This document shows, one piece after another, positions 36,731 to 46,002 of a stretch of 64,000 bases of DNA. Position numbers and translations under genes: made by a program. The number at the start of each line of letters is the position of its first letter. Positions within the stretch are counted from its first letter, which is position 1. The stretch is from positions 108,285 through 172,284 of the forward strand of contig NZ_SMJU01000012.1 in assembly GCF_004348825.1 (NCBI RefSeq), in the 5' to 3' direction. The stretch comes from Arundinibacter roseus (GTDB lineage: Bacteria; Bacteroidota; Bacteroidia; Cytophagales; Spirosomataceae). Below the pieces are notes generated by a model, which was given only the letters and a program-made list of their open reading frames with translations, did not search any database and was not told where the DNA came from.

Positions 36731-37252
36731 TTACTCGGGCGTATTTCGGTTTTCGTATTTAACTGTAATGCCGTGATACGTATTTTGTTCTTCATAATCT
36801 TTTCGCAGCGGATGACCTTCCCAATCGGTTGGAAGCAGAATCCGGCGTAAATCAGGATGTCCTTCAAAATGAATCCCCATCAGATCAAAGGCTTCGCGTT
36901 CGTGCCAGTCGGCGGTACGCCAAAGGTGCGTAAGCGACGGAACCACAGGCAACGGCTCCGGCGGATTGTTGCGGGGGACGACTACTTTGAGCACCAGCGT
37001 ATGACCATACACCAGGGAGTTAAAATGATAAATCACTTCCAGCGTACCTACCGTCGGGCCGTTGTCAAGAGCCGTAACATTGGCCAGATAATCCATATAA
37101 AGCCGCTCATCGCAAAACAGGAACTCTCCAACGTCGGCAAGGCGATTGGTTGGAATGACCAGAAATGGCTGAGCTGCCTGTTCAGCAGTTTCAAGAAGTA
37201 AATCCTCGCCAAAATGGCTGGTGAGTACGTGGCAGATGTCTGTAAAGTTCAT
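36731..37252 (-). CDS. nuoC: NADH-quinone oxidoreductase subunit C
   Basis: The protein is 173 aa from the ATG at 37252 ([10 protein letters not shown]); the frame could extend to 37300 but that part has no family similarity. The C-terminal signature [18 protein letters not shown], followed by [19 protein letters not shown], is the 30-kDa complex I subunit hallmark. It belongs to the peripheral arm (Q module). It stands alone: nuoA and nuoB lie 4.2 kb upstream on the same strand and nuoD does not follow. A TAACTTTG -7-like box only 6 bases before the ATG would give an almost leaderless message. Confidence 0.95.
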   Translation of the reverse strand: MNFTDICHVLTSHFGEDLLLETAEQAAQPFLVIPTNRLADVGEFLFCDERLYMDYLANVTALDNGPTVGTLEVIYHFNSLVYGHTLVLKVVVPRNNPPEPLPVVPSLTHLWRTADWHEREAFDLMGIHFEGHPDLRRILLPTDWEGHPLRKDYEEQNTYHGITVKYENRNTPE

Positions 37253-37471
37253 AACTACAAAGTTAATCAATCCGTGGGTTTGTAGCAGTTGCGTATTCAA
37301 TGTTGATTTTTGAACGCAACATCAGACAGCATATTTTTTTTTAAAAACCAGCTTTCCTGAAAATTACCTATACCAACGGATAAAAAATGGTTTGAAAATC
37401 AGGAAGTTATTTTTACTATTAACTCTTCTTTTACTTAAAAACCATCCAACCTTCCTAAACTCTCCCAACGT

Positions 37472-39868
37472 ATGAAATTCTTGCTGCAAAAATTGCAAAA
37501 TCGCCAGTCCCGGCTGATGAGTATTCTGAGCGCATCCCGCATTAGCCTGCTCATGTGCGCACTTTTGGTGTTTATTACTGCTTTGGACCAAAGCGATACT
37601 ATCCTGATTGATTTGCTGGATACGTCTGAATATGAGAGCCTAACGTTTCCGGTTAATTTTTTACTATTTGCAGGGCTGCTTCTCAGTCTTACGTTCATTT
37701 TGTCGCATTACCCCATTTATCTTGAATACAAAAGCGACCATCCCGGGACCATTCAGTGGCAAATGAAAAAAGTTGCCTGGGGCTGGGGATTTATTACGTA
37801 TAAAGATCATGAAAATCAGCAGAAAGTACGTCAGCAGCAAAGAGATTCATTCGCCACTTTTCTGGTTGCTCACCTGCGCAATCTTTGGGGATTGCTGCTG
37901 CTAATGTCTGTTTTTTACGTTTTGGTGCAGGTGCACGCCCGGACGGTACTTCTTTTTTCGGGACAGGAAAAAAATATAATGCTTTGGAAATGGGGTCAAA
38001 TTGCCCTCTACGTGGTCAGTTGCCTGGGCAGCTACCGGCTGCTTTTTGCAACATTTGCAAATAAAACCAAGCGGCATCAACAAAACCTCATTCGGGCAAC
38101 ATTTGTCTTCTGGTTTTTAACGCTTGTGGCAACGGCTTTTAGTATCCAAAACTTCGGATGGTCAGGCTATACTTTTGGGGGCTTCTATGCCTTCATGTAC
38201 AGTTCAGCGGTATTTTATTCGGCCATTCGGTTGTTCAGAAAAAGTTCTGTTTTGGGCAATGATCTGCATTTTTTGTATGCCATAGCTGGATGTGGTTTTT
38301 TTAGTTTAAGTATTATTCTGATAGCGCATCGGGCCGTTTTTTTCTTCAATCCTCTTGTTATTCTATTGGCTCAATGCATTCTGCTATATGGCTTTTTTAT
38401 CATTCCACTCAAACATTATTTTTACTACCGACAGCCTGAGATAAAATACAAAAGTCGTGCAGGGAAATTCTTTTTTGTGTGGCTACTGCCAAAGCGCGTG
38501 CCGCTGCTTATCGTGTGGGCCATAGTGGCCGGAACTATTGGCAACAATCTGCATCTGCTGGAAACGATTCCGGAAAATCCGGCCCGTACAATTTCACAAG
38601 CCACTTTCGCAAAGGATGTAAATGCGCATTTTAAAAATAAATCCACTATTTTTTATATTTCTTCTTTTGGAGGAGGTTTGAAAGCCAACATCTGGAATCA
38701 GTTGATTCTCGATTCGCTGACTCGTTTTCAAGGGCAAAATATTTTGGATCAGACCGTTGCCATGTCGGGTGTCTCGGGAGGAGCTATTGGTCATGCGGTG
38801 TTTACCGGTTTTCAAAATAAAGGTATGGGCACTCATCATGAAGATATTGTGAAGCTGGGAAGTACCAATTTTCTCAGCCTTGATCTGACTTTTCTGTTGG
38901 GCCGCGACCTGATCTATGAGCTGTTGCCAGGGAAATTTTTTGAGTGGATGGGCAGTCCGAAAGACCGTGCCAAACGAGCGATGGCGGGTTATGATGGTTT
39001 CATTGAAGCTGATACGAGCATGTTACAATCGTCGTTTCGGGAATTTTGGGCTGGGTTATATTTGAAGCAACGGGGCGCCAATAAATTTTTTCCGGCATTG
39101 ATTGGCAACTCCGCCGGAACGCACATTCAGCGGGGCATTGCCTGTTCTGTCTGGATGTCAAAAGATACCTTCGATACTACTTTCTTTGATTCTACGGATC
39201 TGCTAAGCTTCCCTAACTCTACACAATCGCTACCATTTTTATATGCTGCTTCCTGTACCAATCGATTCCCTGTATTTAGTCCCGCAGCAAAGGTGCAGGG
39301 AAAGGGGCATTTTATTGATGGAGGTTACTTTGAGAATTCAGGAATGCTGAGTCTGAAAGACTTTGATCAGACACTTTTTAATTCGACCGCAATTTCGGAT
39401 TCAACCCGAAAAAATCGACGGATTTTTATTCAAATTATCAATTCCCGGGAAGAATACATCAAGTTTTTACTAAAAAACGGACGGATTCTGAAAATGGAAA
39501 AAGAATCAGGAGAATTTGGGTCAATAGTAGGGACCGTTACGTCAATTTCTTTCCTGCCTTCCTATTTAATGAGTAAATATGCATCGGATAAAAATTATGT
39601 ACAGATTCATTTGCCATATTATGTTACTAAAAACGACATCTGTAATCTTCTGAAAGCCAAGTCCGTTGTGTTAGACCCTGAAACCGAATTGCGGATCATG
39701 AAGAGCAATGAAAAAATTCTGAAACTGACTCGCGGCAATCCGTATGGCTTTGTGCAGCCACCGTTGGCGCGGTTGGTTGGGAGGCAGGCTGTGCAATATA
39801 TGGAGGCCGTGCTGCGTGATTCTGAAACCTGGAAAGAGCTTAACAAAGTGCTGAAAACAACAAACTAA
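37472..39868 (+). CDS. Multi-spanning membrane protein with patatin-like phospholipase domain
   Basis: The protein is 798 aa. The N-terminal ~370 residues contain about eight to ten hydrophobic helices. The C-terminal half is a patatin domain: oxyanion motif SFGGGLKA, nucleophile elbow GVSGG with Ser435, and the dyad Asp616 in DGGYFENSG. These define a Ser-Asp lipid acyl hydrolase, here tethered to the inner membrane. The substrate is unknown; phospholipid turnover is likely. It is a single gene inserted, on the opposite strand, between nuoB and nuoC. Confidence 0.88.
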   Translation: MKFLLQKLQNRQSRLMSILSASRISLLMCALLVFITALDQSDTILIDLLDTSEYESLTFPVNFLLFAGLLLSLTFILSHYPIYLEYKSDHPGTIQWQMKKVAWGWGFITYKDHENQQKVRQQQRDSFATFLVAHLRNLWGLLLLMSVFYVLVQVHARTVLLFSGQEKNIMLWKWGQIALYVVSCLGSYRLLFATFANKTKRHQQNLIRATFVFWFLTLVATAFSIQNFGWSGYTFGGFYAFMYSSAVFYSAIRLFRKSSVLGNDLHFLYAIAGCGFFSLSIILIAHRAVFFFNPLVILLAQCILLYGFFIIPLKHYFYYRQPEIKYKSRAGKFFFVWLLPKRVPLLIVWAIVAGTIGNNLHLLETIPENPARTISQATFAKDVNAHFKNKSTIFYISSFGGGLKANIWNQLILDSLTRFQGQNILDQTVAMSGVSGGAIGHAVFTGFQNKGMGTHHEDIVKLGSTNFLSLDLTFLLGRDLIYELLPGKFFEWMGSPKDRAKRAMAGYDGFIEADTSMLQSSFREFWAGLYLKQRGANKFFPALIGNSAGTHIQRGIACSVWMSKDTFDTTFFDSTDLLSFPNSTQSLPFLYAASCTNRFPVFSPAAKVQGKGHFIDGGYFENSGMLSLKDFDQTLFNSTAISDSTRKNRRIFIQIINSREEYIKFLLKNGRILKMEKESGEFGSIVGTVTSISFLPSYLMSKYASDKNYVQIHLPYYVTKNDICNLLKAKSVVLDPETELRIMKSNEKILKLTRGNPYGFVQPPLARLVGRQAVQYMEAVLRDSETWKELNKVLKTTN

Positions 39869-39926
39869 CGAACTTAACAGGTCATTTTTTGTTAGCTTCA
39901 TTACCACTAAACATCAGGGAACGGCT

Positions 39927-40187
39927 ATGGGAAAATTAACTTTTCCGGAAAAAACAATATTTGTTTGTGATGGCAAAAAGTGCGGAAGACACAGCGATGT
40001 GCGGAAGTGGCTTAAAGAGGAAATCAAGCAGAATGATCTTAAAAACGAGGTCGAACTTGTGCGGATAGAATGTACCGATCGCTGCAAACACGCGCCGATT
40101 TTGTGTTTTCAACCGGCCAACCGATGGTTTGCGGAAGTGAGCGAGCGGGATGTGAAAAAGCTATTTGAAGAGTTTATTATGGACTAA
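39927..40187 (+). CDS. Thioredoxin-like [2Fe-2S] ferredoxin
   Basis: The protein is 86 aa. Cys14 and Cys19 (VCDGKKCG) and Cys49 and Cys53 (ECTDRCKHAP) form the C-x4-C ... C-x3-C pattern of thioredoxin-like 2Fe-2S proteins, the fold shared with NuoE. It lies in the interrupted nuo region, 58 bases after the patatin gene on the same strand. It is closed by a strong terminator shared with ferritin. The partner is unknown. Confidence 0.85.
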   Translation: MGKLTFPEKTIFVCDGKKCGRHSDVRKWLKEEIKQNDLKNEVELVRIECTDRCKHAPILCFQPANRWFAEVSERDVKKLFEEFIMD

Positions 40188-40225
40188 AAAAAAACGGGAA
40201 CCTGATCGCAGATTCCCGTTTTTTT
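40187..40225. terminator. Bidirectional terminator between ferredoxin and ferritin
   Basis: ACGGGAA (40194-40200) pairs with TTCCCGT (40213-40219), flanked by A8 and T6 runs. It lies between convergent genes and can serve both strands. Confidence 0.88.
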
Positions 40226-40239
40226 GCATAAAGTTTGTC

Positions 40240-40767
40240 TTATTCAGGCGAACCGATTTTTGCAATTTCTTTGTCAATTACAAATCGGCCCGTGGCGCTA
40301 TCGGCGTCAATAATATCAAACAGTTCGAGTACGCGGCGGGCGTTGTGCTCTTCTTCACGCTGCTCTTTTACGTACCACATCATAAATTCTTCGGTAGCAT
40401 AGTCGTTTACCTCGCGGCATTTGGCAATGATGCGGTTGATGGCGTGCGTCACCGCTATTTCGTTTTGAAGTGCAATTTCAAACACACTTTTAAACGAGGT
40501 AAATTCCTGCTGCACTTCGCCAATTGCGGGCGTTACGGCCGTGCCGCCAACTTCGTTGATGTAATGGAAAATTTTGAGAAAATGCTCTCTTTCTTCTTCG
40601 GCCTGTGCGTACAGATAGCCGGCTGATTTTTCGAATCCATTACGATCCAGCCAGGAAGCCATCGCGAGGTATTTTTGCGATGCATCCGATTCAATTTTGC
40701 ACTGCGCATTCAGTATAATCTCGATTTCTTCTTTCAAAGAAGTATGAAGTCTCATTAAATCTTTCAT
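40240..40767 (-). CDS. ftnA: Ferritin (non-haem, bacterial)
   Basis: The protein is 175 aa, the usual length. Four-helix-bundle ferroxidase residues are seen in EEIEIILNAQCKIESDASQKYL, AEEEREHFLKIFHYI, ALQNEIAVTHAINR and YVKEQREEEHNARR, matching E/E-H/E/E. It stores iron as a 24-mer in the cytoplasm. The ferredoxin gene adjoins it convergently. Confidence 0.94.
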   Translation of the reverse strand: MKDLMRLHTSLKEEIEIILNAQCKIESDASQKYLAMASWLDRNGFEKSAGYLYAQAEEEREHFLKIFHYINEVGGTAVTPAIGEVQQEFTSFKSVFEIALQNEIAVTHAINRIIAKCREVNDYATEEFMMWYVKEQREEEHNARRVLELFDIIDADSATGRFVIDKEIAKIGSPE

Positions 40768-40955
40768 GGATTTTCGTTTTGCTGGTTAAAGTAAAATTGC
40801 CTTTTTGAAACGGTCTTACGTAACTAATACCGCTAAATTAGGGTAAAAAGTTTCAAATCTAGCAAAAGGGTCCGAATATGGAATTAGTCTAAAATGAAAG
40901 AGATTTTCTTTCATCCTCAGATCAGAAGAGGTAAAATCTACTAAATAAGAAATGA

Positions 40956-41312
40956 TCAGGCCATCGAGACTTCACCGAATACTTCGTGAAGCAGGCTGTT
41001 GAGTTTTAAGGCAAATTTTGTGCCGTCGAGGAGGTCACGTAATTGGAGGATTTCGCAGAGCGTAAGTTTAAGCGAAACGCCATTTTGCGGAGCTTCAATG
41101 CGTTCAAAATCGTATTGATCTGAAAGATTGAAAATCATTTCGTGAATATTAACCGCCACCACTTTTCGGTAAAAAGAGGAAAAATCCTGCACTTTGAAAG
41201 CAATTGTGGTGCCTTCAAACTGAATATACACCCGGTTGGTCACGTCACATTGCCACGACCGCCCCTTTGGCGTTCGGTACAACTCGTTTCCGTCGGTTAT
41301 TTGTGTATGCAT
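40956..41312 (-). CDS. Conserved hypothetical protein (DUF6686-like)
   Basis: The protein is 118 aa. The first third holds SWQCDVTNRVYIQFEGTT and the middle FSSFYRKVVAVNIHEMIFNL. The C-terminal part is Leu-rich (LTLCEILQLRDLLDGTKFAL). I connect it tentatively to DUF6686, a Bacteroidota family of unknown function. No signal peptide or membrane helix is present. It lies between ferritin and nuoB on the same strand, with 145 bp on the nuoB side. Confidence 0.6.
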   Translation of the reverse strand: MHTQITDGNELYRTPKGRSWQCDVTNRVYIQFEGTTIAFKVQDFSSFYRKVVAVNIHEMIFNLSDQYDFERIEAPQNGVSLKLTLCEILQLRDLLDGTKFALKLNSLLHEVFGEVSMA

Positions 41313-41457
41313 GGGTTGGCGTATTTTTTTGTCAGGGCGAAATTAACTACCGAAACAGTATTCTGCAATATTTATTTAAATTAATTCTAAATAAATGATT
41401 TGAATCACTTTTTAACGAAAGTCAGAAAACCCAATAAGGAAGATCGAACTGATACCA

Positions 41458-42000
41458 TCAAACGGCCGGTGATTGGGCCGCAACGGGTTCATTCGCCATA
41501 ATTTCCATGAGGTAGGTAGGAGCAAGCGGATGTTCGCGACGAATTTTTTCCTGTAATTTCATGAAACCGCCAATCAGCGCTTCGGGCCGTGGCGGGCAGC
41601 CGGGCACGTATACATCCACCGGAATGATGCGATCCACACCTTTGACGACGTGGTAGCCGTGGTCCCAGTACGGTCCGCCGCAGTTTGAGCAGCTTCCCAT
41701 CGAAATTACGTAACGGGGCTCGGGCATTTGCTCGTACAAGCGCCGCACGCGGTCCGCCATTTTAAAGGTAACCGTACCTGCTACGATCATCACGTCGGAG
41801 TGTCGGGGCGAAGGTCGGGGAAAAATGCCGAAGCGTTCGAGGTCGTAGTGGGACGCAAAACTTGCCATCATTTCAATGGCACAGCAGGCCAACCCAAAAC
41901 CCATCGGCCATAGGGACGAAAGCCGGGCCCAATTCATGAGATCTTCGGCATTTGTCAGGATGATTCCGCCCTCGCCGGTTTTTGGTTGTTCCATGACCAT
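41458..42000 (-). CDS. nuoB: NADH-quinone oxidoreductase subunit B
   Basis: The protein is 180 aa from the ATG at 42000 (178 from 41994). The four cluster-N2 cysteines are present: the CC pair in [10 protein letters not shown], one in GSCSNCGG and one in [11 protein letters not shown]. It transfers electrons to quinone. It starts 70 bases after nuoA. Read upstream the frame stays open to 42057, but that segment is not conserved. Confidence 0.96.
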   Translation of the reverse strand: MVMEQPKTGEGGIILTNAEDLMNWARLSSLWPMGFGLACCAIEMMASFASHYDLERFGIFPRPSPRHSDVMIVAGTVTFKMADRVRRLYEQMPEPRYVISMGSCSNCGGPYWDHGYHVVKGVDRIIPVDVYVPGCPPRPEALIGGFMKLQEKIRREHPLAPTYLMEIMANEPVAAQSPAV

Positions 42001-42070
42001 ACCTTTATTTGTTGTAGAGTAAATTTTTGGAGAAAAAAAATGAATACGATTGTTCAAAAAGCCCTTTCTT

Positions 42071-42556
42071 TTAGGTTTTGTTTACAGTTTTTGATTCGTA
42101 TTTTTTGTTAATAGCCTCATACAAAGCTGCGGGTACCGGTGATTCAGTGGCCGGAATTGCCGGTTTTGGCCGTACCCAATCAAGGTAGCCTTTGACCCAT
42201 GCGTAGGCCAAACCTAAAATCAACATTCCAACAAAAACGGTCATTTCGGCGAGCGCAAACCAACCCCAGCGGCCATCGGTCTGTTGAATCAGGTCCTCAT
42301 TGCCAAATACCACCGCCCATGGAAAAAGAAATATAAGCTCTATTTCAAAAAGTACGAACAGTAGAGCGACCACATAAAAACGAACGTTGAACTGCACATT
42401 GGCATTTCCAACGGGTTCTTCGCCTGACTCGTAGGTAGCGTTTTTTTCAGGATTGGGTCGGTCGGGCCGTAGCAAGCGCCCAATGCCAAGAATTAAGCCC
42501 AGCAAGCCAAGGCCCGCCAGAATAAAAAGCAAAAGAATCCCGAAGTCGGTTAGCAT
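42071..42556 (-). CDS. nuoA: NADH-quinone oxidoreductase subunit A
   Basis: The protein is 161 aa from the ATG at 42556. It has three membrane helices, with [20 protein letters not shown] (the conserved loop) and [17 protein letters not shown]. It is the membrane subunit that meets NuoB at the Q site. A -7-like box lies 17 bases upstream. The Pro/Ala-rich C-terminal tail is longer than in E. coli. Confidence 0.95.
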   Translation of the reverse strand: MLTDFGILLLFILAGLGLLGLILGIGRLLRPDRPNPEKNATYESGEEPVGNANVQFNVRFYVVALLFVLFEIELIFLFPWAVVFGNEDLIQQTDGRWGWFALAEMTVFVGMLILGLAYAWVKGYLDWVRPKPAIPATESPVPAALYEAINKKYESKTVNKT

Positions 42557-42572
42557 ACACACAGATTTTTTG

Positions 42573-42580
42573 CAAAGATA
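42573..42580 (-). promoter_or_regulatory. -7 element of the nuoA promoter
   Basis: TATCTTTG on the minus strand fits TAnnTTTG. The -33 TTG is not evident at the right distance. The implied start is about 10 bases before the nuoA ATG. Confidence 0.35.
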
Positions 42581-42742
42581 GAAAAAGGAAGTGTTTGCCG
42601 GACTTCACTTGATTTCTCTATTTTAGTAAAATAGTATTTATTATAATATATCTAAAATATAAAAACACCAAATGAGTTATCGTACGTGAAATCGGTAAAC
42701 GCTCTGCAAAAATCAACCTGTATAAGGACGTGCCTTCGCAGG

Positions 42743-43159
42743 TCAGACACCGACTGAGTTATGGTGCGAATGATTGATGACTTCCCGTAGAATCATGATC
42801 TGCTGCTTCAAAAGATCAATCACTTCGTCCCTGTCGGCCACCTGTTTTTCAAGATTTTTTGTGCGCTCGTGCAGTACCTCTATTTCGGTAATAGGATTCG
42901 TTATGAGTGTATTAGGGGTATTTTTTATAAGAAATGGATCGCCGGTTCCCCGTAAAAGCCAGTCGCCATTTACATCTTCAAAGCGCCGAGTAATACTGAC
43001 AAGGGTATCAAAACTGGGTTTTGTCCGACGATTCAGAATGGTATATAGCTTGGCGGGTTTCTCAAAACCCAAAGTTTTGCTAAGGCCATATACGGTCATT
43101 TTTTTGGATTCCATCAGGAACTCAATGCATTCGTAAATATCAAGCGTTGAATCTTTCAT
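42743..43159 (-). CDS. XRE-like regulator with C-terminal leucine-zipper
   Basis: The protein is 138 aa from the ATG at 43159. Residues ~8-60 carry a helix-turn-helix (ECIEFLMESKKMTVYGLSKT, KLYTILNRRTKPSFDTLVSI) of phage-repressor type. Residues ~90-125 form a heptad coiled coil (LHERTKNLEKQVADRDEVID). Such proteins in Bacteroidota often regulate neighbouring accessory genes. It is divergent from the PIN-domain gene (172 bp apart). Autoregulation from the shared gap is inferred. Confidence 0.75.
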   Translation of the reverse strand: MKDSTLDIYECIEFLMESKKMTVYGLSKTLGFEKPAKLYTILNRRTKPSFDTLVSITRRFEDVNGDWLLRGTGDPFLIKNTPNTLITNPITEIEVLHERTKNLEKQVADRDEVIDLLKQQIMILREVINHSHHNSVGV

Positions 43160-43331
43160 ATAGTATAAAAATAACATATATTTGCTTTGTGGTACAAAAA
43201 TATCAAATACTTATTGATTCTAAAAGGTATTTTTCTTGAATAATTAGTAAATAGATGTTGTATATATACTTTTGACATGAAAATCCAGAGGTCTTTGTAA
43301 ACCCAAACTGACGGATAGGTAGGAAAATGTT

Positions 43332-44003
43332 ATGGAAAAAACTCAAAAGAGAGCCTTGCCGAAGTCTGCAGAAAAACCGGCTGAACCCGTTCAATCACTT
43401 GTTTCACCTCCCAAAAAGAAAATGACGCAGGCGGCCTGGGATAAATGGGTGCGCGAAACCGTACAATCGGTTAGCCCGGATGTCTGGAACCTGCACATTT
43501 CTGATCTGAGCCGGGGCACGCAGCCGCTGGAAGATTTAAAAAAAATGCCGAAACGTGTGCTGCTCGATACGCCTGCGCTTGATTTTCTGTTTCGCTGCCC
43601 ATCCAAACTCTCGCATAATGCGTTACTTGTGTTGAATGAGGAAGATATAGAGTGTCTTGTGAGTACAGAAAGCCTGCTCGAATGGGCAAACCGGATTCGC
43701 TCAGGCGAATATTTGATTAAGCAGGAGCATGGGTTCTTTGAGAAAATTCTGGATCGATTTGAACTCGTTACGTTACCCTCTACGGCTGTTTTATACCAAA
43801 AGTATCTCTCGCTCATTAGCCCGACCTCGGTTGAGATCCTTTGGGAAAAGTCAGGCGAAGATGTCCGACGTATTGTACTGAACGCCGACGACCGGCCCAC
43901 GCGACTCCTGACAGCTTGCGCGCTTGTGGAGGGTGTTCCTATTATTACACCCGACTTGCGTTTTGGTGCCTACAAAAAATCCGGAGTAAAGATCATTTGG
44001 TAA
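43332..44003 (+). CDS. PIN-domain protein (VapC-like RNase fold) with basic N-terminal extension
   Basis: The protein is 223 aa. Residues ~75-223 have the PIN pattern: LLDTPALDF (Asp79), STESLLEW (Glu117), ADDRPTRLLTACALVEG (Asp187) and IITPDLRFGAY (Asp208). The four acidic residues needed for Mg2+-dependent RNA cleavage are all there. The first ~72 residues, Lys/Pro-rich and then MTQAAWDKWVRETV, are an extra part not found in classic VapC (about 130 aa). No small antitoxin gene precedes it. Either it is a lone PIN nuclease or the extension acts in cis (speculation). Confidence 0.7.
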   Translation: MEKTQKRALPKSAEKPAEPVQSLVSPPKKKMTQAAWDKWVRETVQSVSPDVWNLHISDLSRGTQPLEDLKKMPKRVLLDTPALDFLFRCPSKLSHNALLVLNEEDIECLVSTESLLEWANRIRSGEYLIKQEHGFFEKILDRFELVTLPSTAVLYQKYLSLISPTSVEILWEKSGEDVRRIVLNADDRPTRLLTACALVEGVPIITPDLRFGAYKKSGVKIIW

Positions 44004-44117
44004 AACTCCTGCTACATAACGCTGCCCAAAGCGCCCTTTTTACCTAGCCTGAACGGATGATACCGGGTTTTTCTGCATACATAGCAAGAGCCCGTTGTAT
44101 GTGAGATCCCCTCATTA

Positions 44118-44159
44118 CCGACCCTACCTGCCCCTGTGGACGGAGGGTCGGTTTTTTTT
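44118..44159 (+). terminator. Terminator after the PIN gene
   Basis: CCGACCCT (44118-44125) pairs with AGGGTCGG (44144-44151), followed by T8. It is a classical plus-strand terminator 115 bases past the stop. Confidence 0.88.
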
Positions 44160-44555
44160 ATGCGAAATGGCGAGTTAGGAAAAATACAAAAAAATTAAGA
44201 AGTGCCAGATCCGTAATTTTACGAAATTGAAACTTTCTTCCTGGATTTTTTTGTCTATGATTATAATATAAATATAATATAATTTATACACGCCTGCTGT
44301 TTCTGTTGAATATGAGCTCCATTTCATAACTGTTGTTTTATCACAGTTCAAAGCATTTTACCAAACTTCAAAGAGTAGTAAAAGTGTTATCAGACAGAAA
44401 CGTATATTCATGAATACCACTAAGGAGCTTTGATCTTGTCAAAAGTCGGGACGCTGTATTTTATGTATAATATAGTATATAAATATATTATAAATTGGAA
44501 TTATTTTGGACTATCTATCGTTGGTATATATAGAGATACAAAAAGGTACAGCTTA
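44160..44555 (+). other. AT-rich gene-free stretch before the unknown 333-aa gene
   Basis: No conserved coding sequence is seen. The region is strongly AT-rich with TATAAT-like runs near 44266-44285 and 44460-44480, and holds a tiny frame MNTTKEL at 44410. An in-frame extension of the next gene from 44430 exists, but its translation is Ile/Tyr/Asn-rich noise. Promoter elements are likely here but none fits the TAnnTTTG pattern well. Confidence 0.5.
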
Positions 44556-45557
44556 ATGGATACTTCCTTAGAAAATTCATATAGTCAGGATGAGCTTTGG
44601 CGACGGTCAATTCCGGCACAGGTATTTCTGAACCATTTTTTTGGATTGCATCGGCACATTGCTCACCGCCGGCGGGATGATGAAATGAATCAGTTGTTCA
44701 GGTTTAGGCAGTTTGTCCCAAAACTGACACCTGTACAGGCCGAAACAGCCAAACGGATGTTGATTCAGGCATGGAACACGGAATATGCGCTGCGCAAAAC
44801 GGCTGAAAATGGAGATGAGACATTCCATCGCAATGCGTTGTACTGGACATTTCCGCAGGCTTATTATAGCATATTTTTTGGTGTAAGCGCCTTTCTTGCC
44901 GTGCAGGGGAGGAGCGTGCCCAACGAAGCGATAGCCCGCATGCGGATTGCGAGTTTGGTTACAAATGATTGGTATCCGGCCCCTCTTGCTTTTGCAGCTA
45001 CGGGCCATCCGGGACATTTTTCTTTTGCAGCGTTACCGGCAGGAGATGGAATTCCGTCCCTGCAATTAATTGATGTCCCGCACGAGTGGCAGGCTCAAAT
45101 CGGGCAGTTTTTGCGAACCACCCGCACGCAACGAGTACAGGCGGCTCGCCGCAGATTGCAGGCAGACCCCACTAAGGCCATTCGGACCAAGACCGGTAAA
45201 GTCTCGACACGGTTTGGCCCGCAGGAATGGACCCAAGTGGCGCAGAAAGTAAGTCCAACAACATTTTTGGATCTTTTCGCGCGATTGAAAATTTCCTCTA
45301 CCCATCGTGAAATTGCGCGATTTGTAGAAGCTGATATTGATTTCAGGCTTTTTCACAACTGCCTGTTGGAGACTGTACGCTACGTCAATTCCATTCATGA
45401 ACACTACGTAGCGCGTGCTTTGGGCGAATCGGTTTATGCGGCTTTTCGGACAAATCTGCCTTTGTATTTGCAGGAATCCGCCGCTGCCAAATCGCCGACA
45501 TGGGCAGAAGTAAGGCCCATTGACTATCTGAAACCTGCCTGGCAAACAGGTACATAA
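44556..45557 (+). CDS. Hypothetical protein, helical, possibly HEPN-like
   Basis: The protein is 333 aa from the ATG at 44556. I recognise no family with confidence. The region NALYWTFPQAYYSIFFGVSAF resembles the second helix of HEPN domains (AYYS-x-F pattern), but the R-x4-6-H catalytic motif of HEPN RNases is not obvious. The middle contains a basic stretch (RTQRVQAARRRLQADPTKA) and the C-terminal third is a second helical unit (DFRLFHNCLLETVRYVNSIHEH). It has no signal or membrane segment. A 79-aa gene follows after 43 bases and the pair ends in a strong terminator. Confidence 0.6.
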   Translation: MDTSLENSYSQDELWRRSIPAQVFLNHFFGLHRHIAHRRRDDEMNQLFRFRQFVPKLTPVQAETAKRMLIQAWNTEYALRKTAENGDETFHRNALYWTFPQAYYSIFFGVSAFLAVQGRSVPNEAIARMRIASLVTNDWYPAPLAFAATGHPGHFSFAALPAGDGIPSLQLIDVPHEWQAQIGQFLRTTRTQRVQAARRRLQADPTKAIRTKTGKVSTRFGPQEWTQVAQKVSPTTFLDLFARLKISSTHREIARFVEADIDFRLFHNCLLETVRYVNSIHEHYVARALGESVYAAFRTNLPLYLQESAAAKSPTWAEVRPIDYLKPAWQTGT

Positions 45558-45600
45558 CGAGTGATTTTTAAGAAAATAAACAAGACAAAAACAAAACAGA

Positions 45601-45840
45601 ATGACGAATCAACCCCTTTTTTATAAGAGTAGAGGCGGCGGACAATTTTTCAAAAAAGAGGGCAGGCACATAAAGATTATATGTTTGTACGGGTTCAATC
45701 CTTCGGTAGAACGCACCACTTTTGATGAAAAACTATTGGTTTCGCTGGAATGCGAGCCTTGCGACGAAGAAACTTTCAATAAGGCCGAAGCCGAGATTGT
45801 GCAGGTGCTGCAACTCGACAAATGGTCTCAAAGAGCATAA
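45601..45840 (+). CDS. Small hypothetical protein paired with the 333-aa gene
   Basis: The protein is 79 aa: MTNQPLFYKSRGGGQFF, then a short strand KIICLYGFNPSVE and an acidic helix EETFNKAEAEIVQVL. No family is recognised. Its position directly behind the unknown 333-aa gene and before the terminator suggests joint function. Compact size and acid-rich C-terminus would fit a partner or regulator, but this is inference only. Confidence 0.5.
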   Translation: MTNQPLFYKSRGGGQFFKKEGRHIKIICLYGFNPSVERTTFDEKLLVSLECEPCDEETFNKAEAEIVQVLQLDKWSQRA

Positions 45841-45867
45841 TGTAGTTTTGGTTTTATGGATATGTTT

Positions 45868-45905
45868 AAATACGTCCGGGTTGATGACCCGGACGTATTT
45901 TGTTT
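45868..45905 (+). terminator. Perfect 14-bp-stem terminator after the 333/79-aa unit
   Basis: Arms 45868-45881 and 45887-45900 (AAATACGTCCGGGT and its complement) are perfectly paired with a 5-base loop and are followed by TTGTTTTT. It closes the two-gene unit. Confidence 0.88.
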
Positions 45906-46002
45906 TTGTGGGTGGGCAGAATGAAAATCAATATTTCGCCTGCATAGTATCCTTCTGAATTACTGTATATTAGTGGCTTACCATCCTTAAAACTCTGCCA
46001 AA

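Noticed and set aside
42743..44003. XRE + PIN genes as a classical type II toxin-antitoxin operon
   Set aside because: The genes are divergent, the PIN protein is much longer than VapC, and the regulator is not a typical antitoxin.
44430..44555. N-terminal extension of the 333-aa protein from 44430
   Set aside because: The translation is AT-driven Ile/Tyr/Asn-rich sequence with no protein character; the ATG at 44556 begins the structured part.
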